A DNA stretch of 64,000 nt. It comes from Agrocybe praecox. Lineage: Eukaryota > Basidiomycota > Agaricomycetes > Agaricales > Agrocybaceae. Position numbers and translations under genes: made by a program. Positions within the stretch are counted from its first letter, which is position 1. Each line of letters opens with the position of its first letter. The notes beneath the pieces are model-generated. The model did no database searches and was not told where the DNA came from. It saw only the letters and a program-made list of their open reading frames with translations. The stretch is from assembly GCA_964017145.1 (NCBI GenBank), contig OZ024846.1:2604001-2668000 (forward strand). The letters run 5' to 3'. Shown here in pieces: positions 50,841-61,628 of this stretch.

Positions 50841-52006
50841 ATGACTTCAAAATCTCCAGGCAACAGGACCGTCGAGCCACAACAACGCAAACGTGAATCT
50901 GGCGGTCGTCCATCAGCGTCGGCACCGAAAAGAAAGATTGCCTGTGGTATATCTTGTAAGTTGTGACACTGTAAATATATATTGACTACCAAGAATATAA
51001 CGCACTTATAGCTGCATTATCTTCTCTTGAAATCCCCGTAGTATGTCTTTTTTTACGCCAGTGCCATGTTTGAACCACTTGACTGATCAACCTGCGTTGT
51101 TTCATCATTACAGGTCCCTAAGGCTAAAGCGACGAGGAACCGCCGGTATATTTTCCAGGACTACGAGCTCCCCTCGGAGATAGGTCAGTAAATTTAATGT
51201 TTCTCCTGACAAATAAATTATGAAGTGCCAAACATTCGACGTTTTTAGAGACCGAGGAATATTTATGGGAAATTTTAAAGAAATATCTCTCAGGTCCGCT
51301 CACTGCTGAAATTACCCTCAAGAACCTTCCAGATATTACACCCTGCAGCCTTTGTCCACCATACTCGGTGTTGATTAAGGTGGCAATATGGGAGTCGCCT
51401 AACAAGAGAAGGACGGTCAGGGAAATACAGAATGCCATCGAAACAAGGTATCCTACCTTGTCCGAAGTATACAAGAAGATCAGCGACGAGGAGTACTCCA
51501 CGCTGATGGGGGTCAACAAGAAGAAGAGTGGTAGTAAGGAAAAACGAAGGATTCCTTGGAAGGTAAGCATCTTAGCCTGTCAAGTCTCGTCGCGCTGATG
51601 GAGCATATCTCTCTAGGATTCTATTCGACACAAGCTATCGCTTGAGCCAAAATTCGTTCAAGTAAAGCGACCTCGCATCTGTTCCGAAATGGAAGACTAC
51701 TGGGTCATTCATTTCAGGCAGGTAAATAATGTATATCCCCCCGAGCCAGACTTCGTCCCCGCCCCAATCACATCCACTTCCGCCGTACCTGCCATCCTTC
51801 CCGTGTCATGGCCCACGCTTCCGCCTCTATCTAGATTTACCGTTCCACCACCACCGCACAACAGTTGCTACGTCGATACTGCACCCAGTTGGATACTGTA
51901 CCCTACACCATATCCTTTCCTTCCCTTTTTCGCCCAACACATTGAACATTACCACCATTTCGAAAATCCCGGTATTGATCCAAAGGTACTACAAAGCTGG
52001 GATTAA
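50841..52006 (+). CDS. Divergent forkhead (winged-helix) protein, copy 1
   Basis: Forkhead domains bind DNA; fungal members regulate cell cycle or development. Five exons (50841-50955, 51012-51037, 51114-51183, 51249-51562, 51617-52006) give 304 aa. The N-terminus is basic and Ser/Pro-rich. A YELPSEIETEEYLW motif precedes the domain. Helices 1-2 read PPYSVLIKVAIWESPNKRRT then VREIQNAIETRYPTL, matching the classical PPYSYxxLIxxAIxxSPxKxLT/EI pattern. An insertion of about 30 residues (LSEVYKK...KEKRR) follows. The recognition helix is PWK|DSIRHKLSLEPKF, with an intron exactly at the bar, and strand 3/wing 1 is VQVKRP...DYWVIHF. The Pro/Tyr/His-rich tail ends NPGIDPKVLQSWD. The canonical WQNS Asn is Asp here. 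Confidence 0.88.
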
Positions 52007-52176
52007 GGCGTCTACTACCCAAATACCTTGAATGTGAGGTGATTCAAATATTCTGATAGGGGTGATCTCTGTATGTTGGCTATTATATAGGCGAATTGTT
52101 CATCAAAACTTATTTTGTCTATGTCATATCTCTATCGCAATAATTAATTTTCATTAACTATTATTTACAGCTACGG
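51634..52176 (+). repeat. Duplicated segment A, copy 1 (forkhead 3' half plus 3' flank)
   Basis: The last exon of the forkhead gene from the recognition helix onward, and about 170 bp beyond its stop, match 58404-58922. By eye identity is about 85-90% from 51690 onward and lower further upstream. Similarity ends abruptly after the word ATTATTTAC(A/G)GCTACG. Confidence 0.85.
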
Positions 52177-53768
52177 ATCTAGAGTCACACAATCTAATGG
52201 TCTCCTCTTTTTCGTCGTATTAATAGTCATCAGTACTGTGGAACACTTTTAAGTTTTTAAATCAAGCTTCCAAGCTCAGCACTGTCAGAATCATTGACCG
52301 AACATCAGGAAGGGGCGCTTGTCCTGCAGGACGCCGAATTCTCGGCCCAAGCGGAGACACCCTAATTGACGCGCGTTTTTTAGAGATCCAAGCTCGTAAC
52401 TCATTAGTCGTGTATGTTCTTCAATGAGGCCACCTCGAGTACCCAGTCTACGGTTATGGCAGTGCACTCTGACCAACAAGTTGTGGCAGTAAATTTGGGA
52501 CATAATTTTTGCATCCATCGATGCAACGCCTGCGGCTCCAACTGCATCAGACTACACCACCCAAGTACAGAATAAAGCCCTGGCTATTCAAATATAACCG
52601 CATGTAGTGTCTTTTTGACTCCATTACTCTCCAGACTATAGGACTCAACACCTCGGAATGGTGAAAGCAAAAATACGCCAACACTTATGACCTTCAACGA
52701 ATCAACTTCCAGATTCATGGTCGGTGGGAATCCAACAGTGTCCCAAGAATGCAGACCGCGCTGACGGGCTTTCAAAAGAATGTTATTGTGTTATATTTGT
52801 TGTTAAATTCGTCCCATACATACTTCTTCAATGACGGTATGATTGACTGCGCTTATATGAAGTACTAGTACTAGCTAGTATAAATAGATAGCACGCGTTG
52901 CAGGCGAGTGATGAGACGCAGACGCGCTTGACGGTTTCGTAATGCGTCTAGAAGCTTTCTCACCACTGTCTATCACTGTTAAACGTTAAACAGCAAAATC
53001 TGCCATGTAAAACGGCCCATTTCGTACATAGGATATAGTTTCTGGTGAGAATGATACCCAGAAGCCGATCTATGCTAAGCCACAGCCACAGCCATAGACG
53101 AGAAACACTGCGACAGATACGGAGAAGACATGACACCGGTATATTTCATGCCTCTGAGAGTTGGACTAGAAAGGGGCTTTCCAATAGGTCATGCGCGTCT
53201 TGACTCATCCAAGCCACACCCCATTGCTCGAAATATGAGACCGAAGGCCGAAACGACCAATCCCCATAAGATTCCGGAGTACCCGCCTACGAGAAAGCAT
53301 CGTGGGTATTCGGAATGCCTTGCACCCACAGCGTATCGTAATACACAGCAGTCCATCAAAGATTGATGTTGCGGCAGGCGAATGTGGGCGAGGACCTACG
53401 TATGACCCACAAAAGAACTCTGACGATCATTCCAGCTCCTTGAAAAATACTGATTTATTTTGAGATTGGGGCCTTGTGCCTCCATGAGATCTATCGTCGA
53501 TCGCTGGGTCTGGGATCTTAGACCTATTCGGGGTATACAAGTATATGTCACCTTTTTTGTTGTTCTTTTTCTCGTGCTTTTTATTCAGTAATAAATCTTG
53601 AAATTTTACATGATCTGAACAGTAGTGAGGTAGCCAAATATTGCAGCCTCTTTTGTAAAATTACAAATACCTCGACGTCGCAAAGCTCCCTTTACTTCGT
53701 CCTCTTTGAAAGACATACTAGGCATACCAAATCTGTCCTTTTATCGGTGCAACGAATTTACCCCCGCT
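52007..53768. other. Intergenic between forkhead copies 1 and 2
   Basis: Contains the 3' part of duplicated segment A, then unassigned sequence, then duplicated segment B (about 53130-53440). A frame at 53130-53366 overlaps segment B but is not kept open in the other copy, which argues against coding. The rest is AT-rich promoter-like sequence for forkhead copy 2. Confidence 0.5.
53130..53440 (+). repeat. Duplicated segment B, copy 1
   Basis: Shares long words with 57150-57460, such as AATATGAGACCGAAGGCCGA, GGCGAATATGGGCGAGGAC (TGTGGG in this copy) and ACGACCCACAAAAGAGCTCT (with small changes), in the same order and spacing. It lies upstream of forkhead copy 2, just as the other copy lies upstream of the broken forkhead copy. 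Confidence 0.8.
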
Positions 53769-54740
53769 ATGGCACGAAAATCAAAAAGCACTACCTCTGG
53801 TCATTCAAAGCTTGCCTCCACTTCTGCTGTCCGTGGGGCTGGAAATCAAGCGGGTCAATCATCAAGGAGAAGACTCTTCCGCGAAGACGAGCTACCAGGT
53901 CTCGAAGGTATGTTACCGTCGCGTCTTATGGAATACACAGACAATGATTATATTCCTTCGACCCTAGCTACCGAAAAATATGTACGGAAAGACATAGAAG
54001 CCTACGTCCGCGTACATCCTACGACGCCTCTCAGTCTCCAAGTCCTTCTGGACTTCCTCCCCGGTGGGACGATGGTGCCCCATCATGTCCTCATCAAGCT
54101 TTCGATAATGGGGAGTCCAAGGCGGCGAAGGACGCTCGCGCAAATTAAAAAGGATATCGAAGGCCGATTCCCACATATGAAGGGTGACGAGCGGCTACCT
54201 TGGAAGGTTCGTTATCATAACCCTTTTTATTCTCTCCCTTCTCTCAAAATCGAATAGGCCTCGATAAGACATAAATTGTCTAACGAGGCTAAGTTTGTTC
54301 AAGTGAAACGGCCCCGCAGAGATCCCGGAAAGGGGAATTACTGGGTCATTCACATTGGCCAAGAAAAGAAGAAACCGGCTCCGAGAAAGAGCAAGGCACG
54401 GAAAACGCACAACAGTGTCGGCGCTACTCCACAAGTACCCCCACCACCAGGCATGTCCTCGCAAGCCTATGGAAGGCATTCAATACCACCCCCAATCACG
54501 TCCCTGTTGTCCCCTCCCCCTCTCCACAACTACTACTCACACGCTAGCTGGCACGATTATAGAGTCGGAATGGCCGGTTTTGTACCCGGTTCGTTTTCAA
54601 ATTATTATCATTCATACCATGGCACGCAGCACTCCTCCCAAATATGGCACGCGGGCGGGATAGATCCAAGGTTGCTATATGAACCTTTCTCTCCACAAGG
54701 TCAAAGTCAAAATTTCGAACTTTCGGGTTGGCGAGGATAA
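53769..54740 (+). CDS. Divergent forkhead (winged-helix) protein, copy 2
   Basis: Three exons (53769-53907, 53968-54206, 54258-54740) give 286 aa. The start MARKSKSTTSG was preferred over an in-frame ATG at 53706 by analogy with copies 1 and 4, which begin with similar short basic/Ser-rich leaders. FREDELPGLE, a phase-1 intron, then ATEKYVRKDIEAYV form the shared N-terminal motif. Helices 1-2 read VPHHVLIKLSIMGSPRRRRT then LAQIKKDIEGRFPHM. The recognition helix is PWK|ASIRHKLSNEAKF with the intron at the bar, then VQVKRPRRDPGKGNYWVIH, close to the classical GKGxYWxL wing. The tail is rich in Pro, Ser, His and Tyr and includes GGIDPRLLYEP. The WQNS Asn is replaced by Ala. Confidence 0.88.
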
Positions 54741-57700
54741 TTTTGCAGTGACTTTCATGTATGTCTTTTACGTAGTATGCCCCCGAGTCCAGACCTAACT
54801 ATTTCGTCGTGCGACCTTAAGGCCTCAAGATGGGAAGATGTCGTGCCTTCGGCGGATATTTGATGATGTTCTCGCTAGCTGTTTTCGCCTTGACCTGGCA
54901 CATTGGATCGTTGCATTGCGCATATATGCCCAATCTATGGGTCAGGACGTTAGATTTTGTTCTTAGTCGTCTGTAAAGAGTGGTGTTCATATTTAGTTGG
55001 GAGCACAATCGTCGTCTCTTTGAAGTCGTTACTTATACATAAATTGTTGAGATATCGCTTTTCTTTTTTGTAAAATACAGAAGGGCTCGCATATGGATTT
55101 GTCGTTGCATATTGAGGGAGAGAATCGAGATCGTACATTAAATGATGGTCCATTTCCCTGGTGAGCGTCACTGGGATACAAAACAAAGAAATTTTTCTAT
55201 GGCTATGCCGTACGTAAACTGGACAGATGCGCGTGGTTGACGGTATCCAAAAATTGCGAAATTGAACAAAAAAAATTCCAACAAGTGGTTCCTGAATCTT
55301 GCAAATACTTACGGATTCTTAAGTCAAAGTGTTTGTTGAGAAGAATAGACAAGCATCACATAGTGGATCGTCCCGGTTTTCTTCTCACATAGCTGCCTAT
55401 CCATAGCGATCCAATCCAGTCGAAAGAAACTCCGAAATCTTAACCTTCAGGATCTTGGTGCATAGGGAGTATCCAGGGAGTACCCAGGAAGTACGCAGCA
55501 GATGAATGAGACCAGAGCTGCGGCTAACTTGATTCATTAGTCTTCACGGAGAACCAGGGCAACGTTCTCGATCGAACAAACAAATGTTCCACAACGGCAC
55601 CAACCGTAGAGAAGAACGATGTTATGTGACGGGGGGACCGATCTTGACAGGACGAGAAAACATCTCGCAACGTCACCAACCGCAGTGGAGACAGGATAGT
55701 ATGTGGCACCGCGCTCACGCACACTCTGGAGGGCGAAACTTGAGCTTGAATCCGGGAATCCAATAGCTATCTTGACTCGGTCGACATCTTGATTGTCTCG
55801 ACTTCGGCGAATGTGCACACAACGTTTTGGAGGCAACGAAGGCTGCCCATCTCTCATAATGCTCGAGGAAATGTTGATGACGATTCATTTTCATGCGAGG
55901 GGCCATGGTGTGTGCAAGGTTCTGTTGGTCTTCGATGGATTTGCTTGACTTTTGCTGGGCACAGGTGCGCAACAACATTTTTCGAGATCCGGAAGCCGTT
56001 ACTGAGCTTCTCATAAAGTGTATGAGTAGCGCATCGCCGAACCCCAAGTTCTGGTAACACAGAAACGCTACGACAAAGAGCGGCGATGTCAATGTTTGGT
56101 GTGGGGAGGGATAGCGGGTGGCAAGTGGCGAATGGACGAATTCGATTTTGATGTGAATTTGAATGAAAGCTTGATAGTGCAATCGCAAAAAGCAAGTAAC
56201 GGAGGTAACCACAGTCTCGCGAGGTTCGCCAACATCGAGGGATAGGCTCTGTGATGACTTGGGAACAACACCAACTGGATTCTTGAAGTCTTAAGGAATA
56301 CGAGATTTGCAATTTCGATCTTTAAAGCGATGACGAGCCTTGATTCGGGTTGCTCTTCTTTACTCCTCAATAACCACAGCACGAGAAGGGAGAGATTCTG
56401 GACGCAAGCATGGAGGAGCCGCCTCCTTAATTCCAGGATGAATGAGCGGCGAAGAAGAATAAATGAACGAGATTTGGAAAGCTTCCCGGCTTTCTCCAGG
56501 GGAGCTTGCACTCGTAATGTGAATCCCAGTGGATGCCTAAGTTTGTGGTTCCAAGAGCATCGCATGAACGGTGCAATCCAAGTTTTCTTGTTGGTTTGAC
56601 AACATTCCATACACTCCGCTGGAAGAAGATGGTGATTTGCTTACTACAAGAGTCCAGTCGGAGCCAGTATACGCCAGTTTAGAGACTAAACGCAGTCCCT
56701 TCTCGTAACCTCCAGGCCCCTTATCACTTCCAGGGCAATCCAGCGAACAATAACAAAACTCGGTGTGGACCCCGGCGAAATCAGCGCAGGAGGAGGAGGA
56801 GCGTGGTAGGGAGAAGACAAAAGACGAGGAGGCCCCCGTTAAATTTTAGAGCCTGGCAGTTCAAATGTGTTGTGCGATGACATAATCTACGGTCATGTGT
56901 CAGAAACACTGCAGTTCGTGACAGCGCGGCGCGTCCATGGCCGAATACATCTGACCGCAACGCTGTCGTGCGTGCGTGCCTGCTCGACGCGCTTCCGAGT
57001 CTAACCAGCTGCAATCTGGACTTTCCAGCGCTTGAAATCTTAACGGTTAATGCGTCCATAAGTTTTCCCACTCAGGGGCCAGGGCCTCATATTCGGAGAG
57101 TTACGCAAATGTATAACCTGTCACTTGAAAGGCCTACCTCGTACATACCATTACTACATGCCAGTAATATATAGACTAGAACTGGCCTTTCCGACAGCCT
57201 GCACGCGTTTGAGGCATTCATCCAGACAATAATCCATTACTTGAAATATGAGACCGAAGGCCGAAACGTCCGTCCCTATACGACTCAGACATACCCGCGC
57301 ACGCGAAATCACCGAGGGTAATTGGATTGCGTTGGACCCACAGAGATGGTAATACACTGCAATATCATCAGAAACGCTTCGGAAGGCGAATATGGGCGAG
57401 GACGTTGTTACGACCCACAAAAGAGCTCTTAAAGATCATTCCGACTACTCGAGTATGTATCAAATGTCAGTTTATCCTAGTAGTGGGCCATGCTTCTGGA
57501 TACTCCATACAATCCACTATCATATGAGATGTGATCCAGCTGGGATTTCTATACTTGACAGGCATAGCAAGCACGTGATTCGTCAGACGTGTTTCAAAGA
57601 GACGCGTTTGTTCGCATTTAGGTGATTTGAATTCTAATCTAGGACTTGGCCTGAAAGTCCTGTTTTTATATAAGTGTAGATAATAGTAAGAATAAGCGAT

Positions 57701-58403
57701 GGGGATAAAGCAGGAAATTTTATATCGGAATCTGTAGGATAGCCAATTGTTCATGGCGGTTTTTTTGTGATTATGTATATGTAGCGATTGACGTTTATGT
57801 TTAGCCGCTACCACCCGTCCGCGTCAAACAAAAGCCATTGGTGTAATGTACTTGAAACAGGTGACAAAAACATTATCTTCTTCTCTTAAGTCTTGAAATA
57901 GCAAGATCGTCCAATAATACTTTATACCCGTAGTAGCAGTGTTGACAAAGATGCATGAGGATATAGAGATAAAACAGCAACAATAAACATAGGTGAGAGA
58001 AAGCAGTATAAAAGACATATAATTTGTGAGACCAATCTCCAGAATCAGTTCCCTGCTTCCACTAGAGCTCGTTCCTCCTGCACAAGTGTTATGATCGACA
58101 CATTTTTTGGTTAGACACAAACATTTTTTGGACGTTTGATTTGTGGGATCGCTGCTTATCTTGCGCCTCCCTAGGTTTACCAGCGATAATTTTTCCTTCA
58201 TTTCTGATAACGTCAATCTTGCATCAGATATTATGAGGTACGAATGTCAATACTTCCCGCCAGCTCAACCTTTATATATGTTCCCATACAGTTCCGGACT
58301 GGATTTCATTCCAAGAGAACGTCACGAAGACCTTGAAATACCTTCGATATGTTCTATATCCCCCTTCTCGCTTTAAGAGATATCTTAACGTGAATAATGC
58401 TCG
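54741..58403. other. Stretch without an intact gene
   Basis: Minus-strand frames at 55537-55857, 55715-56312 and 56089-56610 are open for 100-170 codons but overlap one another in different frames and show no domain. Segment B copy 2 lies at 57150-57460. A frame at about 58143-58376 runs into the broken forkhead copy and has a Pro/Tyr-rich composition. No named gene. Confidence 0.4.
57150..57460 (+). repeat. Duplicated segment B, copy 2
   Basis: Partner of 53130-53440. Same order of shared words with scattered substitutions and small indels. Its reading frames differ from those of copy 1, so the segment is probably non-coding or a decayed element. Confidence 0.8.
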
Positions 58404-58770
58404 CAAGTTGGGATCTATACGAGAACACCAGCCAGTAAAGTGGCCTTGTATCTGTCCAGGAATGGGAGACTACTGGGTCATTCATTCCAGGCAGGTAAAG
58501 AATGTATATCCCCCCGAGCCAGACTTCGTTCCCGCCCCAATCACATCCACTCCTGCCGTACCTGTCCATCCCGTGCCATGGCCTCCGCTTCTATCCAGAT
58601 TTACCGTTCCACCACCACCACACGACATTCGCTACGTCGATACTGCACCCAGTTGGATACCGTACCCTAGATCATATCCTTTCCTTCCCCTTTACGCCCA
58701 AAACAGTGAGCATTATCACCATGTCGAAAATCCCGGTATTGATCCAAAGGTACCACAAAGCCGGGACTAG
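58404..58770 (+). pseudogene. Truncated forkhead copy (copy 3)
   Basis: The reading frame matches forkhead copy 1 from the recognition helix to the stop. ARKLGSIREHQPVK aligns with RHKLSLEPKFVQVK of copy 1, then GDYWVIH and the same Pro/Tyr/His-rich tail ending NPGIDPKV. Helices 1-2 of the domain are absent upstream, the intron acceptor before the recognition helix is missing, and the helix residues are scrambled. DNA similarity is high in the tail and 3' flank but fades upstream. The simplest view is a 5'-truncated, decaying duplicate. A very short functional protein from the tail alone cannot be excluded. Confidence 0.82.
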
Positions 58771-58922
58771 GGCGTCTACCACCCAAATTCCTTGAATGTG
58801 ATGTTATTCAAATGTTCTGATAGGGGTGACTATACAGGCGAATTGTTTATCAGAACTTACTCTCTCTCTCTTATATCTCTATCGCAATAATTAACCTTCA
58901 TTAACTATTATTTACGGCTACG
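58404..58922 (+). repeat. Duplicated segment A, copy 2
   Basis: Partner of 51634-52176, ending at the same word (ATTATTTACGGCTACG). It contains a deletion of roughly 20 bp relative to copy 1 just after the shared TGATAGGGGTGA word downstream of the stop codon. Confidence 0.85.
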
Positions 58923-61628
58923 AATTCAAAATTATATACAAAGTTCGACAACGAAATAAAGAACCAGGAGAATATCTCGCGATATTTTGCGCATTTTTAC
59001 GAGACTGTGTTATGCTTGCAAGGCAGGACGCTGTGCTGTTTTTGAACAGCACAATATTGTGTTTTCTCTTCTTGCAGTGGAGGGACAGACTTTTGGGGTT
59101 ATTTGTATGTCGATTGTTCATTTGATGCTGCAAACCAGATGCAATACTGGCTAGGCAGGTCCCCACATAGGACTCTCTGCTTCTTTAATTTCCCTATGCT
59201 CGGTTAAACACTCCTTTTGAACAATAATTATGTTTTGAAAGATACTTAAAAGGCAGGTTCACGGATGCTTCACGATACGTAACTGTTAAGCTGCTTTGGT
59301 CCAATATACTCTAACCATCGTTTCTGTATTAATCCAACAATTGCGCTCCTTCATTTCCTCTAGTCCTAGAAATTTATTTCTACACAAATTGATCTCGCTT
59401 GTAGGATCCTGTCCCCGTAGGTAATAGAGTCTACATGGCACTACGATTCTATTTGGCACCTCGAAAATCGAGAATTTCTATCCTTCAAGCCAAAATAACT
59501 TCCAACGGAGTTCCAGTCTAGCTTGTAATAGTGCAGCTGTGTCAGGAAAGGTCGATATCCGCATTTGACATTCTTAGCTTCACGGAGGTGATTATTTTCT
59601 TGTTCCCTGGTATCTCGGAGAACAGGTAAATCAAGGTCGGACCAAGAATCCATCTAGGCTCGCTTCTTTTAGCGGGGAGCCGCCTATCGTCACTCGTGGC
59701 TATGTACCTCGTTGACATGTCGATCCCACTCATGTCCTCCATACAAATAATTTTTTTACCAATATCCGAGTTTGTATCCTTTCTCTCACTTCCTTCTCTG
59801 CCTGCTACTCCTGATTAACAATTGTCATCGATCACCTTCGGGCGCTTAGGGCAGCACCACATCGCCTTGGAAGTTACATTAGCTAAACCTGATCGGATAT
59901 CCAGCCAACTGTCGTGACTGAATGGGAGGCGCAATTCGTCTACCACAGTCGTTCCCGATAGCTCTGGGGAAGTGCAGATGGCCAGGCCAACTCGGAAAAT
60001 CTTCCGTTGCCCGATTTCCAACTCCGCCCGTCCAACCAGTGCCGCATTTGCCGCGTTGATGACAGGATAAGAATAAATCGAAGTTAGATCAGCCTCACGT
60101 CGCGACACGTCTCAAGACATTGCTCGGGACTCCTCTATTCTTTTGCAGAATATTCGCCGAAGAATAAATTACCATGTGCCACCCTATGATGTAGGGTGTC
60201 AAACGGTCCAACATTGTGAATATTTGATATCACAAGGAGATTCCAGGAGCAAATAGATATACAGGGCCGAAATCCAGTGGATTCTGTAATGGGAAGATGT
60301 CGAGGGAGATATCATACCAATGCGAATGAGGAGGGCCGAGGACTATCACCTGCGCCGGTTGCTGTAGTCGGCATACATTACCATATATGGGTTTTCGCAA
60401 CACCCCATAAGACCTGTTCCACTTCGTGTCCAGGCATTTACTTACGCTCCACTGGTGGCGGAAACAAGAGAGCATAAGTACGCCCCGCGCATATTTCATC
60501 CAATATAGACTCCGCTCCTACTGGTCGTGCGCTGGGAACTTGTAAGGAGCAGATACGCCTGACGCATAAGCAATCCAGTTTGTTGAACTTGATCGATTGA
60601 TTGGCGATCCCATACGCCAACCATACGCTGTATACTAGCGGCCCCCGTAAAATTTGAGTCAAGTCAGTGCACTATCCGCAAGGTCGCATATAGGATCTAG
60701 CGTATTTCTTCTGACACGTTTCGCGTGAAATAGATATGTGGAGAGGCGTAGAGTCGACTCATTGAGTAGTAGATCCACATATTCCATCCATTAGGATTAC
60801 GGTGGCCAGTCTAAATATAACTTCATCCGACTGTTACGTAGGTTCGCGGGAGTAAAGAGTATAAAAAAGAGATCGGCAAAGATAACCTTTGAAATCTTGA
60901 GAGAATCTTGAGATCTATATATTCCGAAGTCCCGAGTTCTGGGAGTAAGATTCTTTTTGCCGGTTTGTTGTGTCTACATCGAGACCTAACAAATAACATA
61001 TATGCACGTTCATTGTATTTGTGATAGAGTTTGCCTTTTCTAGTTCTTTGGGACCGTCTTTACAATGCATAGAGATTAGCCAGCTGAGCGCTCATGTATA
61101 CCGCCCGGAACTATAAATAAACTGCATGTATTAGACAAGTCATACGACTTGGTAGTAGAACGCAGCCACTATCCTAAACTAAGATTATGGATCGCATGTT
61201 AGGACTCAGACCGGACCTGAATTTCTCAGAAAGATTAGATTTCTGGAGTTCGTCATCCGATAGGTCGATTCCTGGATATTATATGCTATGAAATCAACCG
61301 ATAAATAAATAAAATTCGACGGGGGGTTGCATCCTTTTTTGGAAGACTCTACGCTTCACGTATGATATAGAGCACCATTTCGCTATCCCAAAGTATTCCG
61401 ATATGATCAAATTGATTTATGTTCAAAAATAACAAGACGTTGGTATTTCTCAGTATTCTGCAGCACCCAAATAATGCAGACCTAGCTTCCACGGGTATAT
61501 CACAGATCAGGATCTTCTCAACTAGCTTTTAGCCTACACGCCCATTTCGTCGCTTTTCTACCCTACCTTGGAGAGGGAATAATCCGTTCACATTTCTTAC
61601 AGTTAATCTACACTCAATATCGTCCAAA
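58923..61628. other. Stretch without a recognised gene
   Basis: Minus-strand frames at 59815-60108, 60230-60499 and 60438-60662 are open but carry no domain I recognise, and no splice combination gave a convincing product. AT-rich sequence at 60700-61500 precedes the last forkhead gene. Confidence 0.4.

Noticed and set aside
53130..53366. 78-codon frame as a gene
   Set aside because: It lies in duplicated segment B, whose other copy (57150-57460) does not preserve this frame.
55715..56610. Overlapping 100-170 codon frames on the minus strand as one gene
   Set aside because: The frames overlap in different phases without convincing introns, and none shows a domain; more likely chance openness in GC-richer sequence.
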